Assembly: GCF_000149955.1 (NCBI RefSeq)
Contig: NC_030991.1
Span: 1,584,747 to 1,648,746, forward strand
Source: Fusarium oxysporum f. sp. lycopersici 4287
Taxonomy: Eukaryota > Ascomycota > Sordariomycetes > Hypocreales > Nectriaceae
DNA: 64,000 nt
Direction of reading: 5' to 3'
Below, in pieces: positions 1-10,194 of this stretch (position 1 is the first letter of the stretch; every line of letters starts with the position of its first letter). The translations under genes and the position numbers were made by a program. Below the pieces are notes generated by a model. It saw only the letters and a program-made list of their open reading frames with translations. It was not told the origin of the DNA and made no database searches.

Positions 1-1323
1 CAGAGACTTAGCCAAGCAATCGCCGCTGCCACAATAAGTTCGGAGCCTAATAAAATGCTCAAGAATTCACTGCTCTCTCCCTCCGACATGTAGGTCATTG
101 TATTCGGTGTTGCAGCGTAGTAGTCTTCGTTGAAGGATGAGTTCAGCGTCACAGCTCCCACGACGTCGCCAGATTCGAGGCGAATATAGGTATCGACCTC
201 ATTGTTGTCCAGCTTGTCTTCTGTCACAATAATCTCTCGTGCACCGCGAATCCAGTCACCATAACCTCCGTAACCCGAATGCTGTCCATAGCAGAGGTGG
301 ATGCCGTTGCCTTCGATCGTCATTCCATCCAATTTCCTATTCCAGCGGTAGCACCAAGTGTTACCATGGTCGTGGCCGTAGAACAAACCGATGATTCTTG
401 GTATCGTGACCAAAGCCTCCATGAAAGGTACATCCTGGCCGCCGTACGAGCAATCGTAGGTAGGAGTTCCATTCGCACACCAGCCGTAACCTTGCTGCGG
501 GACCGGAGGGTCGTCGTTGATACCTGGCTGGTAGTTTTTGCGAACTCCAACCTGTTCCTGGAATGCGATACTCGCGTTGATGGGTACGTGGACAAAGGTG
601 AGCGAAGGGATGGTCTTGTTGTGCTTGTTGGTTAATTCCGTGCTGGTCTTATTGAACCAATCTACGACACTCTGGTCAACCCAGTTCTGCTGCGAACTAC
701 CTTGATAATAGTTACCGCCGCGGCCGTCGAAGAACCACAGGAGAAGTCGAGGGCTGCAATCGGTGGTGTCGATACAGTTGGCCGGGTAGACAGCGAGATA
801 GTAGTTGGTTGTGCCGGACATTGTTTCGTTGACCATTTTTTGAGTGCGCGAGCCAGGCCACATCTGCTCGCGGTCTAGAATATCATCACCGGCAATGTTA
901 TAGTTGTGGTCATGGTTGCCGTAGGTGGACGCCCAGGTGAGACTGCGATTAACCATAGGTTTGACAATCTGGTCAATATAATGTGTGCTGTTGTGGACGT
1001 AGGTGGAGTCACCATTGATGAGATCCCCGTTGAGAACTACAAGATCTGGTGTATCATAGTCGAGCACCTTGCGAATTACTTCGACAGAGTTGCGATCTTG
1101 TTCAGGGCCCATAGTTGATTCATCTGTAATAAAGAGTTAATCGCACAATTCGTGACGAGGGATGGTTGCGTGACTAGCATTGTCCAAAATGCATGTCTGA
1201 AAAGATAGCGAGTTGAAAAGTGCCATTCTTCTTAAACTGCAATGGCTCTAGGTTGGTGTTGTTGACCTCAGCTCCATAGCCAAGAGTGACAAGGAAAGCT
1301 ATCGCAATATTGTGCCGTATCAT
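1..1323 (-). CDS. Secreted calcineurin-like metallophosphoesterase (3' end outside window)
   Basis: Two exons are visible, 1323-1179 and 1123-1 (continuing past the window edge), coding for about 420 residues. The start at 1323 gives a hydrophobic leader (MIRHNIAIAFLVTLGYG) typical of a secretion signal. Metal-binding motifs of the calcineurin-like phosphoesterase fold appear in order: SDMHFG early, NGDLING, GNHDHN, and GHDHGN near the C-terminus. The family hydrolyses phosphomonoesters with a two-metal centre; a Dcr2/purple-acid-phosphatase-like role is likely but the substrate is unknown. Many N-x-S/T sites fit a secreted glycoprotein. Oddity: the only splice I found that keeps frame (1124-1178) has a GC donor (GCTAGT) and an AG acceptor; a GT donor at this point leads to a stop. 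The C-terminal stop is not in the window. Confidence 0.85.
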
Positions 1324-1829
1324 TGCTCAGTCGATGATGTCAAAGGCGACAATGTGTAAAGACGTAAAGTCGCGATGGTTATTCTGACCAAGCACTTGCC
1401 CGACATCCCGGCGGTCGACCATTTTAACGTTGCGCTGAGTGAGGCATTGATGCGTCACCTCGTGAAATAGTTTGACGAAAAACAGTGTTCGACGATACCA
1501 AGACGAGTTAGTCTTGGGGAGCAGGGGAGTTACAAAGGGGATGCACGCGACATCGTATCAGGTTTCGTGGTCAGGCGCGTAGACCAATACGTGGTCATGA
1601 GCAAGGCCATAGGAAGCGGGTGGCGCTTTTTTTAATCTACAGCAAATAGGTCTAAGATGTCACATTGATTGAGAAACAAGATCCGAAAACAACGGGAATT
1701 TTGATGTATTTTGAAGTCTAATGGTGATGGAATTATTGTTTTTACATCTAGCTTGATAGTATATTCAGAACATTTCAAAAAGTATGTTGTAAATAGTTTA
1801 ATATACTAAAACTAAATATTAAGAGTTCT
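1324..1829. other. Intergenic, upstream of the phosphoesterase
   Basis: No gene seen. This is the 5' flank of the leftward phosphoesterase gene and becomes AT-rich from about 1680. No clear TATA box or repeat was recognised before the retroposon begins. Confidence 0.5.
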
Positions 1830-2514
1830 TATTCAAAGGTTTTGTTTGTTTGTTTGTTTGTTTGTTTGTATATTTTTCGTCTGGGTGGCTGTAACGAAGC
1901 CAGATCTCCTACTGGAGCAAAAGACGTGCTGAGCTAGCTAGGTACAGGGAAACCCCGCTTCCTTCACCATCCAGCATACCAATGGCACAAAAGGTGCTGT
2001 ATTTCTCAAGCCCGTCACCCGTCAGCGGGTTCGGGGGCAATCTATTGTCGAACTTTTTCCACCGACCAGAATTCTCTCGCGCATCACTACATCTGCCGAC
2101 GCAGTCCACAATCTCCAGTAACCAAGTTGTAGCTCGTAGTCGACTGTCGCGGCGGCAGGGAAAAACCTCGGGAAGGAATCAGAGGCCGACGGTGCGGCTT
2201 GCCTTCAAAGGAGAAAAACCCATCGCAATCGGCGTCGTTGATCGGGAGGATGTCGCTACCGATGCCATGGGCATCGTCCTCCGATATCTAAGGCGTTCTG
2301 GTTCTGAGGTGCCGCCATTAGATCCGACAAAGGTGTTGTCAGAGAAGGCGAACTCTCCAAAATTCCTTCTCTGAAAACTGCTGTTAGGGAGCCGATAGCA
2401 TCCCCGCAGTTTTGTGTGGTCGCGTGGCCTGCAGAAAATCCCGCTCCTAACACGGCACTAACAGTGCGTGCCAAGAAAGAATTTTTACAGGGGAGAGTTG
2501 TATTCAAAGGTTTT
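1830..2514 (-). mobile_element. Short non-LTR retroposon (SINE-like or truncated LINE) with 14-bp target duplication
   Basis: The 14-mer TATTCAAAGGTTTT occurs at 1830-1843 and again at 2501-2514. On the minus strand the 657-bp insert between them ends in about six to seven units of CAAA (1844-1869 on the plus strand reads GTTT repeats), directly against the duplication. A simple-repeat 3' tail and a long, variable target duplication are the signature of target-primed reverse transcription. Open frames inside (for example 1982-2374, plus) have no recognisable domain, so I do not call a gene. It does not match the 3' end of the LINE at 5.2-10 kb, so its driver is elsewhere. It could be a SINE or a 5'-truncated LINE. 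Confidence 0.65.
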
Positions 2515-3981
2515 ATAACAGAGTTTAGGCCATATAGGGTAGGCTGTTTTTAGCTGTACAGTATAGTGGGCCACTTGTTTATTATATGTTAGTGGGTTTA
2601 TCTAAAACCTTGGATGCATTATTTTGAACTTGTCCGGGTTTTCTTGATATCCATACTTTTACTTTAGCTCATCCCGAAGCCAATTGACCCGTTGATCTGT
2701 CTACTGTCCATCTCCCAAAGCCCACCATCACCATTACTGTCCTCGTATTAGGCGATGAACCGATCCATTTCGACACCGAAATGTGGGGGACTCGCGGCCC
2801 GAGAACTCGTCATCTCGGGGACTAAGGTCGGTAGTGCAAAGTCTACTCAAGAAAAAATGCCAATAGCCCTAGGTTCGCACGGCTTGATCATTAATCTCCT
2901 ATGAATTGTCTACTAACGCGTAAGCCTCATCGTCAACATTACCTAGGCTCTGTTATTCACTCGTACAAGAAAGTTGCGAACCTGAACTTAAATTTAGCTG
3001 GTGATTGGGCTCATCAATACCCGACGCGGTAAGAGAGCAGTAGTAGTAGTACAATCATCTGCAAAAAAGTCTGGGATTGCCTTGGCCGACGTCGCATTCC
3101 CGCAAGAGTAACATAACGATCTGTTGAAACCATGTGACTGAGGTGGTCCGATCTGCTGGTGGCTGGGATGTGGATACAATGTAAGGAGCTGTGCTCCTCT
3201 CGGATATATGTAACTTAGAAATAACTACAACACAACAACCCAATTTGTTTCAAGAGAAATATGGAGAAAAGGAGAGGTATAGAAGGAAAAAGAGGCTATC
3301 TTGAGCCCTTTTCAAGGCCTTCTGACTTTTAGAGGCTTCTCTAGCAGCCTTCCAGCTGGATCTAGCTATATTACTACTACATAGTAAAGAGGGTGGTAGG
3401 CCAGTGGTGGGGGACTGTTGCTAACAACTTCTCAGAGGAGAAGTGGATCATGGGGTGCAACAACAGATGTGGTCTGAAGCGATGATTGAATTGAGCTGCT
3501 TGCTCCTCTACTCCTTGAGTAGCCTGGAACCCTCTTTCTAACTGTTCTTAAATGCTTAGCTTTAGGGGTTATCCCACATACTGAAACAGTCCTCTAACCG
3601 GGCAGCTCGAAACTCCAACTATCCGGTTTCATTGGTTACACTTGATAAACCTACACCCTTTGGCTGACGCCGCTCGCTTGTCTGGTGCATTTTCTTGTCA
3701 TGTACGTTATGCTATTATAAGAGGCTTTAATAACCGAGAGGCCTTTCATAAATACTATTAAAAATACCTTCCCTAACCAATTAACATTTCAATAACAGCA
3801 GATGCCGGAATTGGAGACCAATCCAATACCGCATATCCTTTTTGGCACCTACTAATCCTGAGTCTTGAGCCCCACACAGTCCTGTGCACATGACTATTTG
3901 CCTCATAGTCAGTCAGCCCGACGTTAGTTGTCTTCCTGATTGGAGCATACCGCCGTAGTATATCGTCAACGTCATGCCTGT
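2515..3981. other. Intergenic, no gene recognised
   Basis: Only short, overlapping frames of low plausibility. The stretch around 3240-3560 has the texture of an old repeat (purine-rich runs, short palindrome CTTCTCAGAGGAGAAG), but no termini could be defined. Confidence 0.4.
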
Positions 3982-4573
3982 TTACATATTAACGAGAACG
4001 GCAGCGCCGCCCATGAGGGCTCCTATGGCAACGGCAGCAGTGGGCATGGCACCGGCGGCTTGAGACGTGCTTGTGGACGTGGTAGCGGAAGCAGTCGCGC
4101 TTGCTTTGGCACTCGCAAGAGCGCTGCTAGCCGACTCCAGAGCTGAATGGAGAGAGGCGGAAACGGCGCCCTTTGCAGTTTGGATATCAGAGCTGATTCT
4201 GGCAATATCGCTGCTGATGCTGGCGGCCGCGGCAGTATTGATATGCTCAGAGGTAGAAGCCTCGGTGCTGGTAGCGGTCGAGGCAGCGTTTCCGGTCTTG
4301 CTCTCAACAGCACTGGAGATGGAACCACGGACGCTCTCGACGGCACTGGAGGCTCGACCCGCGGCAGAGGACGCTGCGCCTTTGGCGGAGGAGACAATGC
4401 CGCTGGCACTTTCAAGGGCAGAGGACGCTGCGTCTTTGATGGAGGAGACCTCGCTTCGTTGCGCCCGTAGGATAACATCTTAGTGGCCTGACAGTAATGA
4501 GAATGCTCTGTGATGAGCTTACCTGAGAAAAGACCGCAAGGAAGATGGTTAAAGTAACAGCAGAGAACTTCAT
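3982..4573 (-). CDS. Small Ser/Ala-rich secreted protein, probably GPI-anchored
   Basis: Exon 1 is 4573-4523 (17 codons, MKFSAVTLTIFLAVFSQ), the intron 4522-4450 (GTAAGC...GAG), and exon 2 4449-3982, giving 172 residues. The first exon plus VSS forms a secretion signal. The mature part is almost entirely Ser, Ala and Thr with repeated S-S-A/V-E-S type segments and little else. The C-terminus (PTAAVAIGALMGGAAVLVNM) is a hydrophobic tail after a small-residue stretch, as in GPI-anchored cell-wall proteins. Function unknown; a wall mannoprotein-type role is inference. The acceptor GCGAG is not the usual YAG, but it is the only one I found that joins the leader to the long Ser/Ala frame. Antisense frames here are composition artefacts. 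Confidence 0.7.
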
Positions 4574-5243
4574 AGTGAGTATTACCAGTGCATAAGAATT
4601 CAGCTGGAGGCAGGGAACATGAATTTGGAAGTCTGGATAGAATTTGATGACAGCGATATATGGCAGAAGGATGAGAGCAGAGATGAGACGCAGCGGAGGA
4701 CGCCCATCTTATGCTTATTCAGTGCCTATGCGTATGCGAAAACTGTTAATATTTACGTCATCTCAACCCCCCAACTGGTGCCCCTCCATGCCCCTCCATA
4801 ACATCCTAAGCCAAGTCGTCGACTTATCGACGGTACGCGGAAATTAGTCGCTCATTTAGGCACATACTCTTCTCAGTCCCAGTTATTCGCAGGTTTCTAT
4901 TTAGGTCTGGTAGGCGTCTAGAAGTGGCTAGGTCTGGTCTGGTAAATTTGACGAAACGAAAATAGCCACTAGCTGCGTACCGCCTCCGCTCCTGAACGGA
5001 TGCCAAAGCTGTTGGCTGAGCAAGAATGATGAATAAAGTTCGTTCCACCAAATACAGTAAACTTTCCAACTTCAAATGTGGGGATCGTAAGTGGCACTAG
5101 AGTAAGTTAACCGACGCAAAACTCAATGTGCTCCAACGTGCTGTTGTCATTGAGACCATTCCAATCTCTTCCCCCAGTCGGAGACTCGCGAACAGTCATC
5201 TGCTTTCAAGTTGAAACAATTGAACCCATCAGGCATCATGCAC
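4574..5243. other. Intergenic plus 3' flank of the LINE
   Basis: Holds the promoter of the leftward Ser/Ala-rich gene and the sequence downstream of the LINE ORF2 stop. I could not find a poly(A) or simple-repeat tail that would mark the LINE 3' end, so the element boundary lies somewhere in this interval. Confidence 0.4.
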
Positions 5244-8200
5244 TCAGTTCTGTGGAACGGTTAACGTTGTTATATTATGTAGTTTTGCCCGATAGCATGC
5301 CACGATTCTGGCTTTTCGTGCTTCCGCTTTTGCTTTTGCTCCCAGTGTGAAAGATTCGTCTGTGGACGATACCCAGCGCATCTCAATGGTGTTACCACCC
5401 TTTTCAAGTCGTTCGACATGTTTATAGATCTCCCGGATGGTGCCTTGCCCTGACTGCTGTCGAGGTTTCGCAATTGCTTGTAGCGCCGATCGGTTTCTTG
5501 TTGCAATAATCACTTCTCGGTGTCGGAGCCCATCAGGCATGCACCTCAGGACCATTGCTATCGCTTCCAGCTCGGCCATGTATGCGTTTTGCTCGTCTCT
5601 CAGGCCAAGAGTGACGGAGTACTTTGCTATAACATCATCATTCACTCCTCCGCCGGCGGTGTTGCGTACGACGCCACCCATGCCGACTAGTCCGTTTCTC
5701 GCAGAGGCGCTCGTTGCGATAAGCACTTGTCTCATGCTGCTGGTCTCGGTCACGTTGTCGCCTGTGTCTACATCCGCCGCTGCCTCCTTGTCTGAGTCGT
5801 ACTTCACCACCATGTGCCTATGCCACGGTGGTAGCGCATATGGCTCGATCGTTTCCATCCGTGCTATTACGCCTTCGTGGGCGAGTGCTAACTTCGTCAA
5901 CGGCGACAAATATCTCCGTGTCTCCCTCACTCTGAGTGTCGCTAGCGGGTGCGTCTTTGGCAGCGCTTGCATATTGACGTAGAGCCTTGTGCCGGCCTGT
6001 GCGTGGCGTTCACCGATGGGTAGAATGCCCGCTTCCGCTTCCGCTACTGCTATCGAAACCGTCTTGAAGGCTCCCGTGATTGCTTGCGCACCCATCTTCT
6101 GTGCCTCGTTCAGCCATTTTGTCTCTCTCACCCCGCGTCGGTGGGACCACACGTTCGAAGCGTAGTCCATCGTCGGGGCCACCGTTGCCACAAACAGCTG
6201 CCTTGCCGTTCGGGCCATTAGCATCTTCAGTCTCCGTAGACACATGGCCGCCCGAAGGCCCCGTGCAGCTGCTTCCTTTATGTGTTCCTCGTACCGCAAC
6301 TCCGAGTCCATCACCAGCCCCAGTATCTTGCCATTTTTCTTTGGGATGATCGTCTGGCCTTTGATCGTATACGGGCTTTCATTGGTGCGTTCGGGATGGC
6401 GCGTGAAGTGTATGATGACCGTCTTGTCCTCCTCAAATGTCGCCCCGCTTCGTTTCTCCCATTCCAATGCTCTGTCGATGACGGCCTGGATGCCTGCCCG
6501 GTTTGCTTCTGCTGTCGGGCCCGTCACCCAGGCCGAGTAGTCGTCGATAGAAGCGATTGATCCACCCTTTGCATCGATCTTGCGTTGCACGAGGTCTGCG
6601 TTGAAGAACAGGAACAGCACTGGTGACAAGGGCGATCCTTGCGGAAGTCCAGCCTGTGGCAGGTCCCGTCGCTCAGAGGTGTAGCCGTTTACCACGATCG
6701 TCGCGGACCGATTGGAGCAAAAAGCGTCGATCCACTTCACCAATCCCTTGGGGATGCCTCTGGCTTCTAGTCTCTGCAGTAATCGATCTTTGAACACCCC
6801 GTTGTACGCTCCCTTTACGTCAAAGCTTATCAGGCTGAGCACCTTCCGGTTGCGCCACGCTTTGTAGATGTGCTCTTGGAGGAGCAGGAGTGCCTGCTCG
6901 GCCGATCGTTGCTTCCTTCCGCCGAAATGGTTGGTAGGTAGCAGTCCGAATGTCTCTACCGCGTACGAAATCCGGTCCGCCATGACCGCTTCCAATATCT
7001 TTCCCAGCGTCGATAGAAGTGAGATCGGTCTCCAGGCCTTGGCCACCTTGTAGTCGTCCTTGCCCGGCTTCTTGAGCGGGATGATTTTCGCGCTCCTCCA
7101 CTGGACCGGCAGCTCTCCGTCTCTCAGGGATGTCCGAAACAGATGCAACACCCGGTCTCCTACTACTGGCCAGAGCTGCTTCCACACCATCGCCGGCAGT
7201 CCATCTTCGCCTGGGGCTTTCCATGCCTTGGCCGCCATCACCTTCTCTTCCACCTCTTCTAGCGTCAACTCTGGCATTGCTATTTCTCGCTGCGCCGGTC
7301 GGCGCTCTTCATCCTCGATCACAGCCGGCAGAGGGGGGAAGAAGACGCTGAGAAGCTCCTCTGCCTGTTCTGCCTTGTCGCTCGTCGTCGTTCCATCTCC
7401 TCTCTTTAGAGGAGGTATTTTATCACCCATTGCTTCGCCTCCAGGCGAGAGGTACTTGGCTGATTGCCAGATGTTGGCTCCATCTTCGAGAAAGCTGTCC
7501 CAGTGTGCCTTTTTCTGCCTCCTGATCGCGTCGTGGTACTCCTTTGCCGCTTCTCTGGCCTTTTGTTCTAGGTCTGCTGCCTCTCGTCCTCGTCGCCGGC
7601 ATGCCCTTGCCTGGTTGCGCCAGTATGTGTACATCCGCCGCAGTCGGGTCAGGTCCGTCGTCCACCACCTCTTGGCATAAGGCGACGGCTTGGCTCGTGG
7701 GACCAGGTCATTGATCGCGTCCAGCACCACCGACATCAGCCTGTCCGTCTGAGCCTGCACTGTGCCACCACACGGCAACGCTTCCAGTTTCGTCCTCACC
7801 CTCTCCTTGATCTCTAACCAAGGTGCATTTTTGAATAGCAGTCTGTCGCTGGGCGTTCGTTCCGGCGGTGTTGTGTCAAACTCCGTTCGGATCGCCCGAT
7901 GGTCCGATCCATGCTCTGTTGGATGTATCCCACAGCTCGTCATCTCGTCTGCCAGCTCCGTTGATGCCAGCACCAGGTCAATCGTGCTCGCTATACCCCC
8001 TGGGCCTTCCCACGTTTTCGTGCCTCGGGGCAGCAGGCTGTGAAGGCCATGTTCTCCCATCAGCTCTATGATCGGTCCAGCTTCGCCTTGCCTCCTTCCC
8101 GTCACTGCATCACCTCCCCATAGTGTGTCGTGACGATTGAAATCCCCTACCAAGATCACGTCAGTTCTTCTGCCGGACCCATTGCGGAATTTTGCAATCG

Positions 8201-8603
8201 TCGTGTGCAGCTGTCCCATCGCCGCTTCGAGTGCCTGCTCGTTTCTCCCCTCTATATATACCGACACAACCAGCACGTCACGCTCAGGGAACCTGACGAT
8301 CGCTGCCGTCAGGTCTGGTGACGGTATCGGGACCTGCTCTGCCTCCAAGTCCCTCCGTATCCAGAGCATGCTGCGGATCGGCCATCGCGACACACGCGGC
8401 TCACGCGTCTTGGTGGGGATCATCTTCGTCCAGTTGCTGTGGTGATTAGGCACCGTCATCACCTGTCCCTCGATTGTGCATGCCCATGGCTCTGCCACCG
8501 CCAGCGCTACATAGTCCTCAAGTCCTTTGTCATTCATCATGCTCAGGTGCACCTTATTGTTCTTACGCACGTTCAGTTGGTACACTTGTAGCCTAGTGCT
8601 CAT
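5244..8603 (-). CDS. LINE ORF2, endonuclease / reverse transcriptase / RNase H-like polyprotein
   Basis: About 1119 residues from the ATG at 8603, chosen because it overlaps the ORF1 stop; the open frame extends 39 codons further upstream inside ORF1. The N-terminal APE-type endonuclease shows VGDFNRHD and GSDHRAI (residue ~233). The reverse transcriptase spans about residues 500-760, with AWRPISLLSTLGKILE, SFDVKGAYNGV, GLPQGSPLSPVLF and the catalytic SIDDYSAW (residue ~686), where the usual FADD is replaced by SIDD. The C-terminal domain from about 960 resembles RNase H (TLGLRDEQNAYMAELEAIAMVL), but the first Asp of the usual T-D-x-S is Ser (ATSASARNG) and the second Asp is replaced (ATRNRSALQAI). 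No frameshift; retrotransposition competence cannot be judged from sequence. Confidence 0.88.
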   Translation of the reverse strand: MSTRLQVYQLNVRKNNKVHLSMMNDKGLEDYVALAVAEPWACTIEGQVMTVPNHHSNWTKMIPTKTREPRVSRWPIRSMLWIRRDLEAEQVPIPSPDLTAAIVRFPERDVLVVSVYIEGRNEQALEAAMGQLHTTIAKFRNGSGRRTDVILVGDFNRHDTLWGGDAVTGRRQGEAGPIIELMGEHGLHSLLPRGTKTWEGPGGIASTIDLVLASTELADEMTSCGIHPTEHGSDHRAIRTEFDTTPPERTPSDRLLFKNAPWLEIKERVRTKLEALPCGGTVQAQTDRLMSVVLDAINDLVPRAKPSPYAKRWWTTDLTRLRRMYTYWRNQARACRRRGREAADLEQKAREAAKEYHDAIRRQKKAHWDSFLEDGANIWQSAKYLSPGGEAMGDKIPPLKRGDGTTTSDKAEQAEELLSVFFPPLPAVIEDEERRPAQREIAMPELTLEEVEEKVMAAKAWKAPGEDGLPAMVWKQLWPVVGDRVLHLFRTSLRDGELPVQWRSAKIIPLKKPGKDDYKVAKAWRPISLLSTLGKILEAVMADRISYAVETFGLLPTNHFGGRKQRSAEQALLLLQEHIYKAWRNRKVLSLISFDVKGAYNGVFKDRLLQRLEARGIPKGLVKWIDAFCSNRSATIVVNGYTSERRDLPQAGLPQGSPLSPVLFLFFNADLVQRKIDAKGGSIASIDDYSAWVTGPTAEANRAGIQAVIDRALEWEKRSGATFEEDKTVIIHFTRHPERTNESPYTIKGQTIIPKKNGKILGLVMDSELRYEEHIKEAAARGLRAAMCLRRLKMLMARTARQLFVATVAPTMDYASNVWSHRRGVRETKWLNEAQKMGAQAITGAFKTVSIAVAEAEAGILPIGERHAQAGTRLYVNMQALPKTHPLATLRVRETRRYLSPLTKLALAHEGVIARMETIEPYALPPWHRHMVVKYDSDKEAAADVDTGDNVTETSSMRQVLIATSASARNGLVGMGGVVRNTAGGGVNDDVIAKYSVTLGLRDEQNAYMAELEAIAMVLRCMPDGLRHREVIIATRNRSALQAIAKPRQQSGQGTIREIYKHVERLEKGGNTIEMRWVSSTDESFTLGAKAKAEARKARIVACYRAKLHNITTLTVPQN

Positions 8604-9981
8604 CTCCTCGCATTTGACGCAATCGACATGCTCGACGGAATGATTCGTGCCGTCCTCCGCATGACACGCACACTGGCTCTGCTGATTCGCATTGTCCATG
8701 GTGATGTCCTCGCTCCGCACATCTGCCGCATCTCTGCGCTTCTTTGCAGACGAATGCCTTGTGGCCTAGCCCCCAGCAATTGTAGCATTGCACCACCTCG
8801 GCTCTAGGCTCGAACATGCTAGTTCTCGCCGATTCGCCTGCGAGGTGAAAGTATTTGTCTTCCAAGAGCCGTCTTGCATCGCTTTCTTTCGTCACGTAAA
8901 TCACCATCGACCCGTATGCCTTGCCGTTTCCCTTATCGCTAAGCCAGTTCATCCTAGCAATCGTCACTTCGTTCTCTTGGCCGAGTACTTCAGCAACGCC
9001 GGAAAGAAGGTTATGGTTCGAGTCCAGGACCGCCGACCGGTTAGCCCCATTGATCTTGACCGGGTACAGCCGCTCTCTCAGGAGCTTTGCCCCCGGTATA
9101 TCTGTTTCCAACACTGCTTGTCGAACCATGTGAAGTTCCGCCACGTCTCTACAGATCACCTTGATGATGTTAGCGTTCCTGGCCCCTCTCACCACCGCTG
9201 CGCATCTCCATCTCTCGTCCTTCTTTCTTGTCCTCACAGCGGCTTCAATAGCCTGTCGGACCTCTCCGATCTGCGCCTTGTTACTGTCATCGTCGCCCAC
9301 TCCGGAGATGTCTATCGTGCAGAACAGGTCCTCTCCAGGGGGTGAAAGCGGCGGCGTAGGTGATGACACCACCTCGGGGCCTCTAACACCGCCATTCTGC
9401 CCCTCTGTTGGCGACATACGGGCTATGTCTGCAAATGACTGCCTGGGGTTCGTCCGGGCGGAGCCGGCTACGGCGTGCCGCGCCATGATGTCTAATTTCT
9501 CATGGATGCGTTTGATCTCTTCGGCGGCCTGCACTTGCAGGGGCTCGATATCGCGTGGGGCGTGCTGCTGCATTCGTTTGAGCTCGTCAATCTGTTCCTG
9601 CATCAGCTTTCGTTCCTGTGCGGCTTGCGCCTGAATGCCTTGAATATCCTGTTGCAGCTGCCTAATCGCTTTCTCCTGGCCTTCGATCATTTGCTTGAGC
9701 GCCTGCTGCTCCTTTTTCCAGGCATTCCACAGAGTCTCAATGATTCTCTCGTGAGAAGTCGTGATTTCCTTCACGGTTTCCTGCTGCGCCTTCGCCATCT
9801 GTTTCATTGTTTCGTCGCGTACTTCGCGGATCAGGGCTTGCATTACTATCCCAACATTACCGGACAAGTTCTCCATTCCTTTCGCTGTTAGCTTTCGTGG
9901 CCGGTCTGATTTGCGCATGCTGGAATCCCGAGGGCAGGCGTCCTCAGAGGTCACAACGATGCTGTCCGCAACCGCGTCCAT
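8593..9981 (-). CDS. LINE ORF1, Gag-like nucleic-acid-binding protein
   Basis: 462 residues. Roughly residues 40-180 are a long, Gln/Glu/Lys-rich helix with heptad character (coiled coil), which in LINE ORF1 proteins drives multimerisation. A Pro-rich linker follows. The C-terminal part has tandem CCHC-type zinc knuckles (CYNCWGLGHKAFVC, then CGRCAERGHHHGQC, then a partial CVSCGGRHESF). It should package the LINE RNA. Its stop codon overlaps the ORF2 start: the shared string ATGAGCACTAG holds the ORF2 ATG and the ORF1 TAG in different frames. No frameshift or internal stop. Confidence 0.85.
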   Translation of the reverse strand: MDAVADSIVVTSEDACPRDSSMRKSDRPRKLTAKGMENLSGNVGIVMQALIREVRDETMKQMAKAQQETVKEITTSHERIIETLWNAWKKEQQALKQMIEGQEKAIRQLQQDIQGIQAQAAQERKLMQEQIDELKRMQQHAPRDIEPLQVQAAEEIKRIHEKLDIMARHAVAGSARTNPRQSFADIARMSPTEGQNGGVRGPEVVSSPTPPLSPPGEDLFCTIDISGVGDDDSNKAQIGEVRQAIEAAVRTRKKDERWRCAAVVRGARNANIIKVICRDVAELHMVRQAVLETDIPGAKLLRERLYPVKINGANRSAVLDSNHNLLSGVAEVLGQENEVTIARMNWLSDKGNGKAYGSMVIYVTKESDARRLLEDKYFHLAGESARTSMFEPRAEVVQCYNCWGLGHKAFVCKEAQRCGRCAERGHHHGQCESAEPVCVSCGGRHESFRRACRLRQMRGDEH

Positions 9982-10046
9982 CGCGCCGTTTCGCGTCGCG
10001 TCGCGCCCCGCTTGACTTTCCAGACGGCTGCCTCCACAACGTTAAC

Positions 10047-10190
10047 AAAGATTGTAAAGATTGTAAAGATTGTAAAGATTGTAAAGATTGTAAAGATTGT
10101 AAAGATTGTAAAGATTGTAAAGATTGTAAAGATTGTAAAGATTGTAAAGATTGTAAAGATTGTAAAGATTGTAAAGATTGTAAAGATTGT
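10047..10190. repeat. 9-bp tandem satellite (ATTGTAAAG), about 15.5 copies
   Basis: From 10051 to 10190 the unit ATTGTAAAG repeats without a mismatch. It separates the 5' end of the leftward LINE from an LTR fragment. Because 9 is a multiple of three, it reads as an open KDC/IVK-type repeat peptide, which is an artefact. Perfect conservation indicates recent slippage growth. It may be a LINE-associated tail or an expansion of LTR sequence; see findings. Confidence 0.95.
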
Positions 10191-10194
10191 CTTG

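Larger units (their letters stand above)
5244..10044 (-). mobile_element. Tad/I-like LINE retrotransposon, both ORFs open
   Basis: A leftward non-LTR retrotransposon with a Gag-like ORF1 (zinc knuckles) and an ORF2 carrying endonuclease, reverse transcriptase and RNase H-like domains, in the order of the Tad1/I clades of fungi. Neither ORF is broken, so the copy is young or was spared repeat-induced mutation. Coordinates cover from the ORF2 stop to the start of the 9-bp satellite; the true 3' end lies below 5244 and the exact 5' end is uncertain. No target-site duplication was recognised. Confidence 0.85.

Noticed and set aside
1982..2374. A 130-residue plus-strand gene inside the retroposon
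   Set aside because: No recognisable domain, and it lies wholly inside an element bounded by a target duplication and a CAAA tail.
4023..4483. Long frames on both strands over the Ser/Ala-rich gene (Pro/Leu-rich, Gly-rich)
   Set aside because: Alternative frames of a low-complexity coding sequence; only the frame joined to a secretion leader through an intron is credible.
5437..9981. Many plus-strand frames across the LINE
   Set aside because: Antisense shadows of the GC-rich LINE ORFs; no domain or intron structure.
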